Shown: positions 46,624 through 56,354, counted from the stretch's first letter. The stretch is 64,000 bases of DNA from VAZQ01 sp963721005 (GCA_963721005.1 CAVRHR010000003.1:1798001-1862000); one strand, 5' to 3'. Notes: generated by a model from the sequence alone, not told the origin. Made by a program: numbers and translations.

Positions 46624-47155
46624 GTGCTTGCTTTGAAGGAACATCTGTCTGGCCGGGCGCGTACGGGAATTGCCGCGCTCATTATCTGCAGCGGGTTCGC
46701 CCCCGGAACTCCTGGGGACCAGCTGGACGGCATCGGCGCAGGACCAGAGCGCCGCCAAGGTCGAGGACGCGATCGTTGCGCGCAAGACGGTGATGGACAC
46801 GCTCAGCGATCGAATGGACCAGATCGAGCAAATGATCTCCACCAACAAGATCAACCTCGACGCTGCGCACGAGGACGCCGACACCGTCTCGGTGATGCTC
46901 ATGGCGTTTCCGCACCTTTTTCCGCCGGCATCGAACCAATGGAAGGCCGGCGCCGAGATCGATCCGGTCACCGGGACTTACGCGTCACCGGACGTGTGGA
47001 GCAAATTTCCGGATTTCTACAAGCGCGCGAGCGACGCCTCCAAGACGGCTTATGACATGAGCCGGACCGAGAAGGACGACGCCCTCAAGAGCAAGACCGC
47101 GGAGCTGCGGACCGCCTGCAACGCTTGCCACGCTGCGTATCTAAAGATGCAGTGA
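46624..47155 (+). CDS. Cytochrome c-prime-like protein, frameshift in the signal-peptide region
   Basis: A periplasmic cytochrome with a single C-terminal heme motif CNACH (TACNACHAAYLKMQ at the end), as in class II cytochrome c-prime, and a four-helix bundle (ARKTVMDTLSDRMDQIEQMI...WSKFPDFYKRASDASKTAYD). A GTG at 46624 with AGGAGG six bases upstream starts a signal peptide (HLSGRARTGIAALIICSGFA). This must shift by one base in a GGGG run at about 46708-46714 to reach the mature frame TSWTASAQDQ. If the extra G is real, the mature protein would lack an export signal. It is last in the metal-ATPase/SPFH operon or starts a new unit after the repeat. Confidence 0.75.
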
Positions 47156-47558
47156 AGAGGACTCTTTCCTGGGCGTCGTTTCGCATGTTGCTGCGGAAGC
47201 GGCGCAAAGCAGCCAAGACCTCATTCGCAAGCAGACCCGGCGCCGAGGAATTTGGCGCTGGCTGCATCCGGGGTTTCAATCATCCAGATCCCCTTCCGGG
47301 ACCAACTAACGGATGCAATTTTGGTTGGCGCTGGAGACGAAACACGACGGCCTTCGCAGGCTTTTGAAGCGAAGGAGCCCGAACCGGCAGCGGCAACCTG
47401 CCGGTTCGGGCCAAGTCGGGAAACTGCCCATGGGAGGGCCACTCACCGCCGGCACCGGGCCGGTGGCTTTGCTGACGGCGATCAATCCGCCGAAACTCGA
47501 TCTGTCAGGTCAATCCGGAGCGCCCGTCGGAGCGGAGCGCTCGAACCTCGAATCTGCC
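47156..47558. other. Intergenic region of 403 bp with one hairpin
   Basis: Between the cytochrome c-prime gene and the convergent PepSY-like gene. At 47378-47410 there is a perfect 13-bp inverted repeat with a 7-base loop (CCCGAACCGGCAG / CTGCCGGTTCGGG). Short open frames exist on both strands but none shows a ribosome-binding site or a known motif. The region may be degraded coding DNA. Confidence 0.4.
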
Positions 47559-48080
47559 TTACTCCAGCGACACCTCCACCTTTTTGAACTCCGTGTCCTT
47601 GAGCAGAACCACGGTGGCGACGGCATGCCCGTCCTTGAGGCTGGGCGTAATCCCTATGGGGCGATAGCCCTCGGCTTGGCTGACCGCCTTGTCGACCGCC
47701 GCCTTCAGCGTGATCTTGGCCTTGGCCATGGCGGCGCTCTGCGATTTGCCCTCGGCCAGCTCCTCGCCCGCCAGCGCTTCCGGCTTTCCAGGCTTGCCGT
47801 TGAGGAAGCTCACGATGACCTCGTTGAATTTCCCGCCTTTCGTGACGAAGATCGAAACCTGGAACTTGCCGTCCAGCTTGTCGTCCTCGAGCTCGAACTT
47901 GGCGGAGATCACCTGGCCTTGCTCCTCGGCAGCGGTCATTCCTTGCTGCAGGGTTATCTTGGTCCGGTACATCTGTTTCTGCAGCGCGGTTTGCAGCGCC
48001 TGCTCATCGGCGCCGAGCACATAGCCGCTCGAAAAGGTCATCAGGCATATTGTGCCCAGCAGCATCGTCCGTCGTATCAT
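47559..48080 (-). CDS. PepSY-like secreted protein, hypothetical
   Basis: A 173-residue exported protein: signal peptide MIRRTMLLGTICLMTFSSGYVLG, then a mature region that reads like two PepSY-type modules. Module one has LQQGMTAAEEQGQVISAKFELEDDKLDGKFQVSIFVTKGGKFNEV; module two has ITLKAAVDKAVSQAEGYRPIGITPSLKDGHAVATVVLL. PepSY domains often inhibit proteases or sit near cytochromes. It is divergent from the LysR gene at 48342, which may regulate it. No catalytic motif is seen. Confidence 0.72.
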   Translation of the reverse strand: MIRRTMLLGTICLMTFSSGYVLGADEQALQTALQKQMYRTKITLQQGMTAAEEQGQVISAKFELEDDKLDGKFQVSIFVTKGGKFNEVIVSFLNGKPGKPEALAGEELAEGKSQSAAMAKAKITLKAAVDKAVSQAEGYRPIGITPSLKDGHAVATVVLLKDTEFKKVEVSLE

Positions 48081-48341
48081 GTTTCTCCCCCTGATTTATT
48101 TGTTGCACCTCGAGGCGAGACGTTATGTCCCAGTTTCACGGGAGCGGGGCGTGCTATTTCCCGACTCCCTGTATGCTTTCTTGCTACGTTGACGACGTGA
48201 CATGCGTTTCTTGTAATCTGATCTTTGATTTGATACCGAGCCCGAACCGTCGAAATCGCTGATGGAGTGATTTCCGGAATTTGAGCTTGCAGAACGTCTC
48301 CGTCCCCTTCGACGGCGTCTCGGGAGTTGTGGTACCAAGAC

Positions 48342-49319
48342 ATGCATTGGACCGACCGCATCGGGCGCCGCCTCAATCCCCGCGACCTGCACATCTTCAT
48401 GGTGGCAGTCGAGCGAGGCAACATGGCGAGGGCCGCGGAAGCGCTGGCAATCTCGCGCCCGGTCGTATCGCGGACCATCGCCGATCTGGAGGAATCGCTC
48501 GGCGTCCGGCTGCTCGACCGCAACCCCCAGGGCATCGAGCCGACGCTCTTTGGTCGCGCGCTGCTCAAGCGCAGCATCGCGGTATTCGATGAGCTGAGGC
48601 AGGGCATAAAGGACATCGAGTTCCTCAACGATCCCAATTCCGGCGAGGTTTGCATTGGATGCACCGAGCCGATGGCGGCGGGATTCGTGTCTGCCGTCAT
48701 CGAGCGCCTGTCCCGGCAATACCCGCAGTTCGTTTTTCAGCTGGAGCTCTGCACCACGCCGGCGCAGCAGTTTCACGTCCTGCGCGAGCGGAAGTGCGAC
48801 CTGGTGATCGCGCGCAAGTGGACGGATGCGGCCGAGCCCGACATGGAGGCGGAGGTCTTGTTCGACGATCAGGTCTGCATCGTCGCCGGCGAAGGGAGCA
48901 AATGGTTCGGACGGAGCCGAGTGGACCTCGCCGATCTGCTCGACGAGCATTGGCTGCTGGCGCCGGTCGACAACGAGCCGGGCTCGCCGGTGTTCGAGAT
49001 TTTCCAGGCCATCGGATCGGGGGTCCCGCGCGCCAGGGTCTTGAGCTATTCCCTGAACGTCCGCCAAAGCCTGCTCGCCAGCGGACGATTTCTCGCCATC
49101 GTGCCGATCTCGGTGCTGCGGTTCGGCGTCGGGCATCTCCTGCTGAAGGTGCTGCCGTGCGAGTTGCCACCTCTGATCCAGCCGGTCGCCATCACCACCC
49201 CGAAAGACCGGATGTTGAGCCCGGCCGCAAGGCTTCTGATCGAGTGCGCGCGCGAGGTCGCCGGTGCCTTGCCGAAGATCAAATCAAACGTCGCCCGCAA
49301 GCCGCGGGTCAAGACCTGA
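48342..49319 (+). CDS. LysR-family transcriptional regulator
   Basis: A 325-residue LysR-type regulator. The N-terminal helix-turn-helix is LNPRDLHIFMVAVERGNMARAAEALAISRPVVSRTIADLEESLGVRLLDR, followed by a substrate-binding-fold effector domain (GEVCIGCTEPMAAGF...FDDQVCIVAGEGS...PISVLRFG). The start at the ATG 48342 is chosen by homology of the HTH position; a TTG at 48327 is in frame. It is divergent from the PepSY-like gene across 260 bp. The inducer is unknown. Confidence 0.88.
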   Translation: MHWTDRIGRRLNPRDLHIFMVAVERGNMARAAEALAISRPVVSRTIADLEESLGVRLLDRNPQGIEPTLFGRALLKRSIAVFDELRQGIKDIEFLNDPNSGEVCIGCTEPMAAGFVSAVIERLSRQYPQFVFQLELCTTPAQQFHVLRERKCDLVIARKWTDAAEPDMEAEVLFDDQVCIVAGEGSKWFGRSRVDLADLLDEHWLLAPVDNEPGSPVFEIFQAIGSGVPRARVLSYSLNVRQSLLASGRFLAIVPISVLRFGVGHLLLKVLPCELPPLIQPVAITTPKDRMLSPAARLLIECAREVAGALPKIKSNVARKPRVKT

Positions 49320-49809
49320 GGATGCCGCTTGGGCTGCTTGATGCGTACGCTCGCGGCTGCACGCAGAGCTTGACCCGGCCACCCAAATCAGTGGATTTAC
49401 GGAATTGAAACTGACGAGCTTCGCCCCGATCTCGGGGCTCCGCCCGGTTTTGTATCGTTTGAACTGCGGACAAGTCGAAAGCCCGCTTTCCGCCGCCGAT
49501 CGCGTCAGGTTACCCGCGAACCGGGCGGCCCCGCCGCGTCCCATGCCGGCCCGCAGAGGGATTCCGGCTGGCCGCATGGGGGTCAGCGGAGCCACCTACC
49601 CTCATTTTGGCGGAACAAATTCGAATTCATGAATGAAAACAACGGCGCAACGAATCACTGCGTCGAAAAATTCACTGCCACGGGAATTTCCCGGCTGGCT
49701 CCGCTGGTACCAAAAAAGCTAATGGGGTGTCGAAAGATAGCACACCCGGGAAGGGCGAGGTCCGCGTTACTCTGTCTGATCCCTATTCTGCAATTCAGGA
49801 GGATATCCC
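49320..49809. other. Intergenic region of 490 bp
   Basis: Between the LysR gene and the DUF6152 gene. A 75-codon open frame at 49405-49632 and a minus-strand frame at 49284-49595 have no family features or ribosome-binding site. The GGAGGATATCCC ahead of 49810 is the ribosome-binding site of the next gene. I see nothing else that I can support. Confidence 0.4.
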
Positions 49810-50190
49810 GTGAGACGGCAATTGGTTGCAATGATGCTGGGCGGCGCCTTCGTTGCCGCCAGCGGTGCCGCGCTGGCCCACCATTCTTTCGCGATGTTCG
49901 ATCAGGACCATCCGATGGAGCTGCAGGGCACGGTAACCGAGTTCAAGTTCACCAGCCCGCACACCTTCATTCTCCTCGAGGTGAAGGGCTCGGACGGCGC
50001 CTCCACGACCTGGAATCTGGAAGGCGCGAGCCCGAGCGCTCTCGTCCGCGAGGGCTGGGCGAGCAAGACCCTCAAGGCGGGCGACCAGCTGAAGATGACC
50101 ATCGATCCGCTGCGCAGCGGCGCGCCCGGCGGCGCCTGGTCGGAGAAGAAGACCAACTTCTCCAGCGGCCAGCCGATCGTCACGCATTAA
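49810..50190 (+). CDS. DUF6152 family secreted protein
   Basis: A 126-residue exported protein with a GTG start behind GGAGGATATCCC and a signal peptide ending at LAHHSFAMFD. The mature N-terminus HHSFAMFD and the segment GTVTEFKFTSPHTFILLEV, with WNLEGASPSALVREGWASKTLKAGDQL, are the DUF6152 pattern (a small beta-barrel protein that frequently accompanies copper- or c-type-cytochrome genes). The His residues next to the cleavage site may bind metal. A 12-bp hairpin follows its stop. Confidence 0.82.
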   Translation: MRRQLVAMMLGGAFVAASGAALAHHSFAMFDQDHPMELQGTVTEFKFTSPHTFILLEVKGSDGASTTWNLEGASPSALVREGWASKTLKAGDQLKMTIDPLRSGAPGGAWSEKKTNFSSGQPIVTH

Positions 50191-50593
50191 AATCGTCACA
50201 CATCGAAGTTGCGCTTTTGCTCGCCCTCCCGTGCCTTGATGGGAGGGCGAGCTGAGCGTTCTGTTGCTCGAGATGGTGGCGCACTGCTGCCAGGTCCCGA
50301 TGCTCGCGAGGGGCCAATGACCCTATCAAACAACATTCCGTGTCCGCAGCAGTGCCGCACCCGGCATCGGCCGGGCGCGTGCCTTCATCCGGCGGCGTAT
50401 TCAAAAGGCTAACTTGGAGTCGAGAACTAGCACTCGCTCATGGCCTGAAAATAGGAAACTATTTCGAGCAACGAAAAGGTGCCGATGGCTGGCCCGCGCT
50501 CTAATTGAAATCCGAGCGAACGATTACCGGCACGGTCGAGGAGCTTTTGGATAGGCCATCATGCGAGCAGCATAGGGTCGGCAAGGGGGCGTC
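50191..50593. other. Intergenic region of 403 bp
   Basis: Apart from the hairpin at 50219-50252 I see no gene. It ends at the porin start, whose region carries GGGGGCGTC ahead of the ATG. Confidence 0.35.
50219..50252 (+). terminator. Hairpin after the DUF6152 gene
   Basis: A perfect 12-bp inverted repeat (GCTCGCCCTCCC / GGGAGGGCGAGC) with a 10-base loop lies 30 bases after the stop. There is no U-tract downstream, so it may be a pause or processing hairpin. Confidence 0.5.
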
Positions 50594-52016
50594 ATGTCTA
50601 ACACTATGGGCGATCGATCGGGTCTGCTTGCGCTGAGCATCGCCACTGCGCTTGCTTTTCTGACAGCCGTGCCTGCCGTGCTGGCGGCCGATCTGACTAC
50701 GAAAGCACCTCCGCCGGTGGACGACTTCTGGACTTCGCGACAAGCTCACCGGCGATTGGGGCGGAGCGCGCACCAACGCCAGCAAGCACGGGCTCGACAT
50801 CACCTTCAACTATGTGGGCGAGACCCTGGCGATCCTGTCGGGCGGCTTCCGCCAGGGCGTGAGCTACGAGCACCGGTTCGAGCTCTCGTTCGACCTCGAT
50901 CTGGACAAGGCCTTCGGCTGGAGCGGGGCCACCGCCCACACCACGTTCTACCAGATCGGTCATGCCAACGGCCTGCCGGCCGCCAACTATGTCGGCAGCA
51001 TCGCGGATCCGAGCAATATCGAGGCGCTGCCTTCGACCCGGCTGTTCACCTCCTGGTTCCAGCAGAATTTCTACGACGACAAGGTCTCGCTGCGCATCGG
51101 CCAGATCGCCGCCGACGACGAGTTCCTGATCAGCCCGACCGCCAGCAACCTGATCAACTCCACCTTCGGCTATGCCACCGTCCTGGCCGCCAATCAGCTG
51201 CAGGGCGGGCCGGTCTATCCACTCGCCACCCCGGGCATCCGGCTCCAGCTCAAGCCGACCGAGGAGATCGCCATCCTGAGCGCGGTGTTCGCCGGCGCCC
51301 CGGCAGGCGCCGATTGCACCCAGCTGCCGCAGCTTTGCAATCCGTACGGCACGACGCTGAGCACCAGCGGCGGCGCGCTGTTCATGGAGGAGCTGCAATA
51401 CGGGATCAACCAGGCCAAGGACGCCAAGGGCATGCCCGGCATCTACAAGCTGGGCGGCTGGTACGCCACCACCAGCTTCGCGGATTTGCATTTCGGCCTC
51501 GACGCCGCCGGGATGCCGGTGTCGCTGGCCTCGCCGGCCAGCGCCTCCCCGCTCACCCACCAGGGCAATTGGGGCATCTACGGCGTCGCCGACCAGATGA
51601 TCTGGCGCGCCCAGAAGGGGCCGCAGAGCCTCAATGCGTTCCTGCGCGCCGGCACCTCGCCCTCGGACCGCGACCTGGTGGAGTCCTATATCGACGGCGG
51701 CATCGGCCTCAAGGCGCCGCTGCCCGGCCGCGACGATGACGTGCTGACATTCGGCATTGCCTATTCGAAGATCAGCCGGGACGCCGCCGCGCTCGACCTC
51801 GATACCCAGGCGTTCACCGGCAGCTTCTTCCCGGTGCGCGACAGGGAGATCGTGCTCGAGCTCGACTACCTGCTGCAGCTGGCGCCCTGGTGGCAGATCC
51901 AGGCCGACCTGCAGCAGATCATCCATCCGGGCGGCAACGTGCCCGACCCGCTCAACCCGGCGCAGTCAATCCGCGACGCCTTCGTGGCCGGCGCCCGCAC
52001 CACCATCAAGTTCTGA
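50594..52016 (+). pseudogene. OprB-type carbohydrate porin, copy B, apparent frameshift
   Basis: A second OprB-family porin with its own signal peptide (MSNTMGDRSGLLALSIATALAFLTAVPAVLA), unrelated in sequence to that of copy A. It then reads DDFW and an apparent net +1 break at about 50731-50735, followed by the same frame as copy A to the terminal Phe at 52016. Removing one base (ACTTCGCGAC to ACTCGCGAC) gives DDFWTRDKLTGDWGGAR, the expected family start. The break lies at the edge of the identical block in both copies. The iron ABC operon converges with it downstream. Confidence 0.78.
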
Positions 52017-52019
52017 TCG
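50735..52019 (+). repeat. 1.28-kb exact duplication, copy B
   Basis: Base-for-base copy of 28050-29334 at a constant offset. The left edge lies at the porin's frameshift site, the right edge three bases after its stop (GATC in A versus GATC then different sequence). Confidence 0.85.
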
Positions 52020-52097
52020 GGACCAACCGTCGGCGCCGCCGGTGAGGTTGCCGCCGGCAGCGTAAGCGACGCTTCGGGGTGCCGGACCCGCTTCCGC

Positions 52098-53201
52098 TCA
52101 GCCACCCGGCTCGTCGAAGACATGCGCGGTGCCGACCACTGCGATCCTCACGATCTCTCCGACCGGCGGCAGGTCGTTCGCCGATCTGCGCAACTGGAGC
52201 AACGCGTTCGATTTTGCGCGATCCTTCGAGCCGGGGCCTGGCGGGTCGTCGTCGAGCAACCGCACCGACAGAGTACAGACAGCCCCGCCGAACTCGACGT
52301 CCACAACCTCGCCGAATGGCGAGCCGGGCGCTTTGGCCAAAGCGTCGGGCGAAACCCTCGCGAGCGACACCTGCTCGGGCCGCAGCATGATTTGTGCCGC
52401 CCCTTGGCGCCAGCGGTCGTCGACCGCGACACGCCCGAGTGCGCATTGCGCGAAGCCGTCGGCCAGCGAGGCCGGCATTACGATGGCTTCGCCCAGAAAC
52501 TCCGCAATCGTGCGATTTCTCGGCTGCAGGTAAAGCGCGCGCGGCGTTCCGGCTTGAAGCAATCGTCCCTCGTGCATGACCGCCACCTGGTCCGCGAACG
52601 ACAAGGCCTCGGGCTGATCGTGGGTGACGAGTATCGTGGTGATGCCGGCCGCGTTCAGCACCTGCGCGACGGCCTTACGAGTGGCGTCACGCAAGCCGGT
52701 GTCGAGTGCCGAAAACGGCTCGTCCAGCAACATCAGCTCCGGCTTTCGAGCGAGCGCGCGGGCAAGCGCCACCCGCTGCTGCTGGCCGCCGGAGAGCTCG
52801 TCGGGCTTTCGGCGCAGCAAAGCTGCTTCCAGCTCGACCATCTCCGAAAGCTCGGCGATCCGCGCGTCGCGTCCCGGCTCGTCGCGCGACAGGCCAAAGC
52901 CGATATTTTGCGCGACGCTCAAATGCGGAAACAGCGCTCCGTCCTGCACCACGAATCCGATGCGGCGATGATGCGCCGGCACGGCCCCTTGACCGTCGCA
53001 CAGCACGCGCCCGCCGAGCGTGACACGGCCGGCGTCGGGCATCTCGAATCCCGCGATGATGCGCAACAGCGTGGTTTTACCGCTGCCGGAGGGCCCCACG
53101 ATCGCGGTTCGGCTGCCGGCAGGCACGGCGAGATCGACGCCGTCGAGCGCGGCGATCGTCCCATAGCGCTTGCAGACCGATTTCAGCTCAAGAAGGTTCA
53201 T
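52098..53201 (-). CDS. Fe3+ ABC transporter ATP-binding protein (FbpC/AfuC type)
   Basis: A 367-residue ATPase subunit. It has Walker A GPSGSGKTTLLRIIAG, the signature LSGGQQQRVALARALARKPELMLLDEPFSALD with Walker B, and the His switch in VTHDQPEALSF. A C-terminal regulatory TOBE-like domain extends to the end (RPEQVSLARVSPD...). The length fits FbpC. It overlaps the permease gene by four bases. The operon order substrate-binding, permease, ATPase (from 55942 down to 52098) is standard for ferric iron uptake. Confidence 0.9.
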   Translation of the reverse strand: MNLLELKSVCKRYGTIAALDGVDLAVPAGSRTAIVGPSGSGKTTLLRIIAGFEMPDAGRVTLGGRVLCDGQGAVPAHHRRIGFVVQDGALFPHLSVAQNIGFGLSRDEPGRDARIAELSEMVELEAALLRRKPDELSGGQQQRVALARALARKPELMLLDEPFSALDTGLRDATRKAVAQVLNAAGITTILVTHDQPEALSFADQVAVMHEGRLLQAGTPRALYLQPRNRTIAEFLGEAIVMPASLADGFAQCALGRVAVDDRWRQGAAQIMLRPEQVSLARVSPDALAKAPGSPFGEVVDVEFGGAVCTLSVRLLDDDPPGPGSKDRAKSNALLQLRRSANDLPPVGEIVRIAVVGTAHVFDEPGG

Positions 53202-54817
53202 CGCCCGGCGGCCCGCCTGGATTGATCGTACAGCAGCCAGGTCAACGGCAGCGCGAACAGCACCATGAGCAGCGCATAGGGGGCGGCGGCCGCATAGTCG
53301 ATCTCGCCGCTGAACGCCCAGAACGCGGTCGCGAGAGTTTGCGTACCGTTGGGCGCCAGCATTTGCGTTGCGGTGAGCTCATTGGTTATGCCGAGAGCAA
53401 CCAGCGCCATGCTGGCGGCCGCGCCGGGCGCCGCCAGAGGTATCGTTACCAGCCACAGCGCCTGCACCGGCGAGCGGCCCAGCGAGCACGCCGCCTGCTC
53501 GAGCTCGATCGGGGCCTGGGCAATGCTGGCGCGCAGGCTGATCAGGGCCCGCGGCAGGAACATCAGCACGTAGGCGATGAGAATGGTCACGATCGTCTGG
53601 TAGATCGGGTATGCCACCCGCACCGTAATGGTGACCAGAGCCAGCGCCACCACGACACCCGGCAGGGAACCGACGATGTAATTGCAGGCCTCGAGCAGTC
53701 GCTGCAAACGCCCGGGCGCACGGATCGAAAGCCAAGCCATGGGCATGGCCGCGACAGTGGTCATCAACGCACCGATAACCGCGAGGCTCAGGGTCTGACC
53801 CAACGCCGGCGCAATCTCATCCAACCTCCAGACACCGGCACCTCCAGCGATGAGCCAGCGCGTCAGGGTGACAAAGGGAACCCCGAGAGCAAGCATTGTG
53901 GTGACGATCGGAAGCAGGAGATACAGGGCCGTCCGCCGCCCGCGGCGGGGCCGCGACGATGGGCGAGCAGCGCCGGCGCCGATGCGGGCGTAGCGCGCGT
54001 CGCCGCGAACGATGGCCTCGAGCCCCAACAGCGCGAAGCAGCACACCACCAGCACGCCCGCGAGCATGTTCGCGGCCGGCCCGTTATAGCTCGACTGGAA
54101 CTGATCGACGATGGCGGTGGTGAACGTGTCGAATCGGATCATCACGTACAGGCCATACTCGGCCAGCAAGTGCAATCCGATGAGCAGGGAGCCGCCACAG
54201 ACGGCGAGCCGCAATTGCGGCAGAACCACACGCAGAAACACCCGCAGTGGCGCGAGGCCGAGCGAGGCGGCGCAATCCTCCAAGGCGGGATCGAGCCGCC
54301 GCAGCGTCGCGGCGATGGGCAGGTAGAGAAAAGGGAAATAGGCCAGCACGGAGACGATGACGCCCGCGAGCAGGCCATGCAGGCCGGGAACGAGGCTGAC
54401 CCAGGCATAACCGTGCACGAACGCCGGAACCGCCAGCGGGGCGACGGCCAGCCAAGCCCAGATTCGGGCGCCGGGAAGATCGGCGCGCTCGGTGAGCCAC
54501 GCCAGCGCGACGCCCAGCAGAGTGCAGAGCGGCACGGTGAAGATCACCAGCAAACCCGTATTGACCAGCAGCTCGCCGACGCGCGGCCGGAAGATCAGCG
54601 CCGAAGCCGTCTCCCAACCGGTCTGGATTCCCACCCAGACGACGAAAGCCAGCGGCAACAAAGCCGCGAGCGTGACCAGGATCGCCCCGCCCGCCATCCA
54701 CAGCATGGACGGCCGGCCGAACGAGCCGCCATGCGCCAGCAGATTCATCAACAGATCGGGCCGACCGCGCGGTGCCCGAGACGCGTCGGTCGCCACGGAG
54801 GCGCGCCCTGCACTCAT
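53198..54817 (-). CDS. Fe3+ ABC transporter permease (FbpB/AfuB type)
   Basis: A 539-residue permease containing both halves of an FbpB-type iron transporter. Two ABC permease cores are seen (VHGYAWVSLVPG...RVVLPQLRLAVCGG in the first half; VTITVRVAYPIYQTIVTI and IPLAAPGAAASMALVALGITNELTATQML in the second). The double-length fused form is typical of FbpB. The start at 54817 is the first Met and gives a short hydrophilic leader before the first helix. It is coupled to the ATPase gene (four-base overlap). Confidence 0.9.
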   Translation of the reverse strand: MSAGRASVATDASRAPRGRPDLLMNLLAHGGSFGRPSMLWMAGGAILVTLAALLPLAFVVWVGIQTGWETASALIFRPRVGELLVNTGLLVIFTVPLCTLLGVALAWLTERADLPGARIWAWLAVAPLAVPAFVHGYAWVSLVPGLHGLLAGVIVSVLAYFPFLYLPIAATLRRLDPALEDCAASLGLAPLRVFLRVVLPQLRLAVCGGSLLIGLHLLAEYGLYVMIRFDTFTTAIVDQFQSSYNGPAANMLAGVLVVCCFALLGLEAIVRGDARYARIGAGAARPSSRPRRGRRTALYLLLPIVTTMLALGVPFVTLTRWLIAGGAGVWRLDEIAPALGQTLSLAVIGALMTTVAAMPMAWLSIRAPGRLQRLLEACNYIVGSLPGVVVALALVTITVRVAYPIYQTIVTILIAYVLMFLPRALISLRASIAQAPIELEQAACSLGRSPVQALWLVTIPLAAPGAAASMALVALGITNELTATQMLAPNGTQTLATAFWAFSGEIDYAAAAPYALLMVLFALPLTWLLYDQSRRAAGR

Positions 54818-54898
54818 GAGACAGTCACGAAACGTTCCGGAAGGCCGGGCATGCTGGGCATTCGGGGAGCAGTACCACAGTGTCGGGCGCCGTGGAAA

Positions 54899-55942
54899 CT
54901 ACAGCAGACCGGCTCCGATCATCAGGTCGGTGACCTTCTTGCTGCTGAGCCGGGACGGCTCGACCTTGGGGGCATGCAGATTCGCCAGCGGCACCAGCTT
55001 GGGATTGGACTGGGCGCCGATCCCGACCGCATATTCGTACGAATCCCCGGTCTGCAGGATCTTCTGGCCACCGGGACCCGCGATCCATTTCAGGAAGGCC
55101 TGCGCTTGCGACGGATGCTTGCTCGTCGCCAGCACGCCGCCACCCGAAAGACTGACGAAAGCTCCCGGATCCTCGTTTCTGAAGTAGTGCAGCGCCGTAT
55201 TGTTGCTGTTCTCCCCGGTCTTGGCCTGATCGCCGAAGTAATAGTAGTGAAAGATCACGGCACCGTCGATCTCACCGGCGTTCACCGCCTTCAGCGCCGC
55301 GCCATTGCCCCGGTAGGCGGTGACGTTCTGCTTCATGGCCTTGAGCCAGGCCGCGGTCACCGCCTCGCCCTTGAGCTCCAGCATCGCGCCGACGATGGCC
55401 TGGAAGTCCGCGCCTGCGGGCGACGCGCCCCAGCGCCCCTTCCAGCTCGGATCAGCGAGATCCATCATCGATTTCGGCAATTGAGCGGGCGTCAGCTTGC
55501 TCTTGTTGTAGGCAAAGACGGTCGTCCTGGCGGCAACTCCGACCCATCGGCCATCGGCGGATCTGAAATTGTCGGGCACGAGGGAGAGAACGTCCTTGCC
55601 GAGGGGGGCGAAGAGTCCGGCCGCATCGACCAAGGCCATTGCGGGCGAATTCTCCGTCAAGAACACGTCGGCAGGCGACGCGGCCCCTTCCTGCACGATC
55701 TGGTTGCCCAGCTCGGTGTCGCCACCGTTGCGCAAAATCACCTTGACGCCGCTCTCACGACTGAAACCATCCGCCCATGCCTGGGTGAGGTTTGGGTGCT
55801 GCGCATTGTAGACGAGGATGCTCTGCGCGCCTGCGGCAGCCGGCGCGGTTTGCGCCAGCGATACCGCCGGAGCAGCGAGCAGGGCGGCGGCGAGCAACAC
55901 GCTTGCGATCGATGGACGGGACTGCAGCACGGACATCTCCAT
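54899..55942 (-). CDS. Fe3+ ABC transporter substrate-binding protein (FbpA type)
   Basis: A 347-residue periplasmic ferric-binding protein: signal peptide MEMSVLQSRPSIASVLLAAALL...VSLAQ, then the FbpA fold with LVYNAQHPNLTQAWADGFSRESGVKVILRNGG. The tyrosine-rich iron site is in VIFHYYYFGDQAKTG (residues about 235-250). It is the first gene of the iron operon. A 7-bp inverted repeat about 65-90 bases upstream of its start resembles half-sites of Irr-type operators. Confidence 0.9.
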   Translation of the reverse strand: MEMSVLQSRPSIASVLLAAALLAAPAVSLAQTAPAAAGAQSILVYNAQHPNLTQAWADGFSRESGVKVILRNGGDTELGNQIVQEGAASPADVFLTENSPAMALVDAAGLFAPLGKDVLSLVPDNFRSADGRWVGVAARTTVFAYNKSKLTPAQLPKSMMDLADPSWKGRWGASPAGADFQAIVGAMLELKGEAVTAAWLKAMKQNVTAYRGNGAALKAVNAGEIDGAVIFHYYYFGDQAKTGENSNNTALHYFRNEDPGAFVSLSGGGVLATSKHPSQAQAFLKWIAGPGGQKILQTGDSYEYAVGIGAQSNPKLVPLANLHAPKVEPSRLSSKKVTDLMIGAGLL

Positions 55943-56354
55943 TTTGAGACCCTCTAGTGCCCAGCGCTTCCACGCCTGTCAACAGTAAACTCAAACAATA
56001 GAATGACTCTAAACCAGAGGTCATCAGTTTAGAATTGTCCAAAGGTAGTAAATCATACGAATTCACGAGGCGCTTCAAGTTGATCGGCGACAATATTTGG
56101 GGCGCGGTGCAGACGCCGTTCGAGCCGCGCCGCATGGATGCCGCATGGATCAAGTCCTCCGATCCTGGCGACGACGTCCGATGTCGCCGCGATGCCGATC
56201 GGCCTCGCCCATTCGCGGGCGGTATCCGGTGGTCGCTCGACGCCCTCCGGTCGATGCTGAGCCCTTGGGGACCGAGCCCTTGGGGACGAGGTTGCAAACC
56301 GCTGATGCGCAAGACAGAATGCGATCGAGCATCCGACGATCGAGGGAGTATTCC
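55943..56354. promoter_or_regulatory. Divergent region between fbpA-type and tsdA-type genes with a 7-bp dyad
   Basis: An AT-rich region of 412 bp between the iron operon and the TsdA-like gene. TCTAAAC (56008-56014) and GTTTAGA (56027-56033) form a perfect inverted repeat with a 12-base spacer. TTCTAAA-type half sites are known for Irr-controlled iron genes in rhizobia, so an Irr-like control of the iron operon is possible. The rest, up to the ATG of tsdA, contains nothing clear. A longer open frame from 56097 in frame with the cytochrome has no ribosome-binding site. Confidence 0.4.

Noticed and set aside
47221..47587. Short frames on both strands between the cytochrome and PepSY-like genes
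   Set aside because: No start signals, no recognisable family and no support from context; may be decayed DNA.
53222..55957. Open frame of 911 codons on the plus strand
   Set aside because: Antisense of the permease and the iron-binding protein; composition is typical of a shadow frame.
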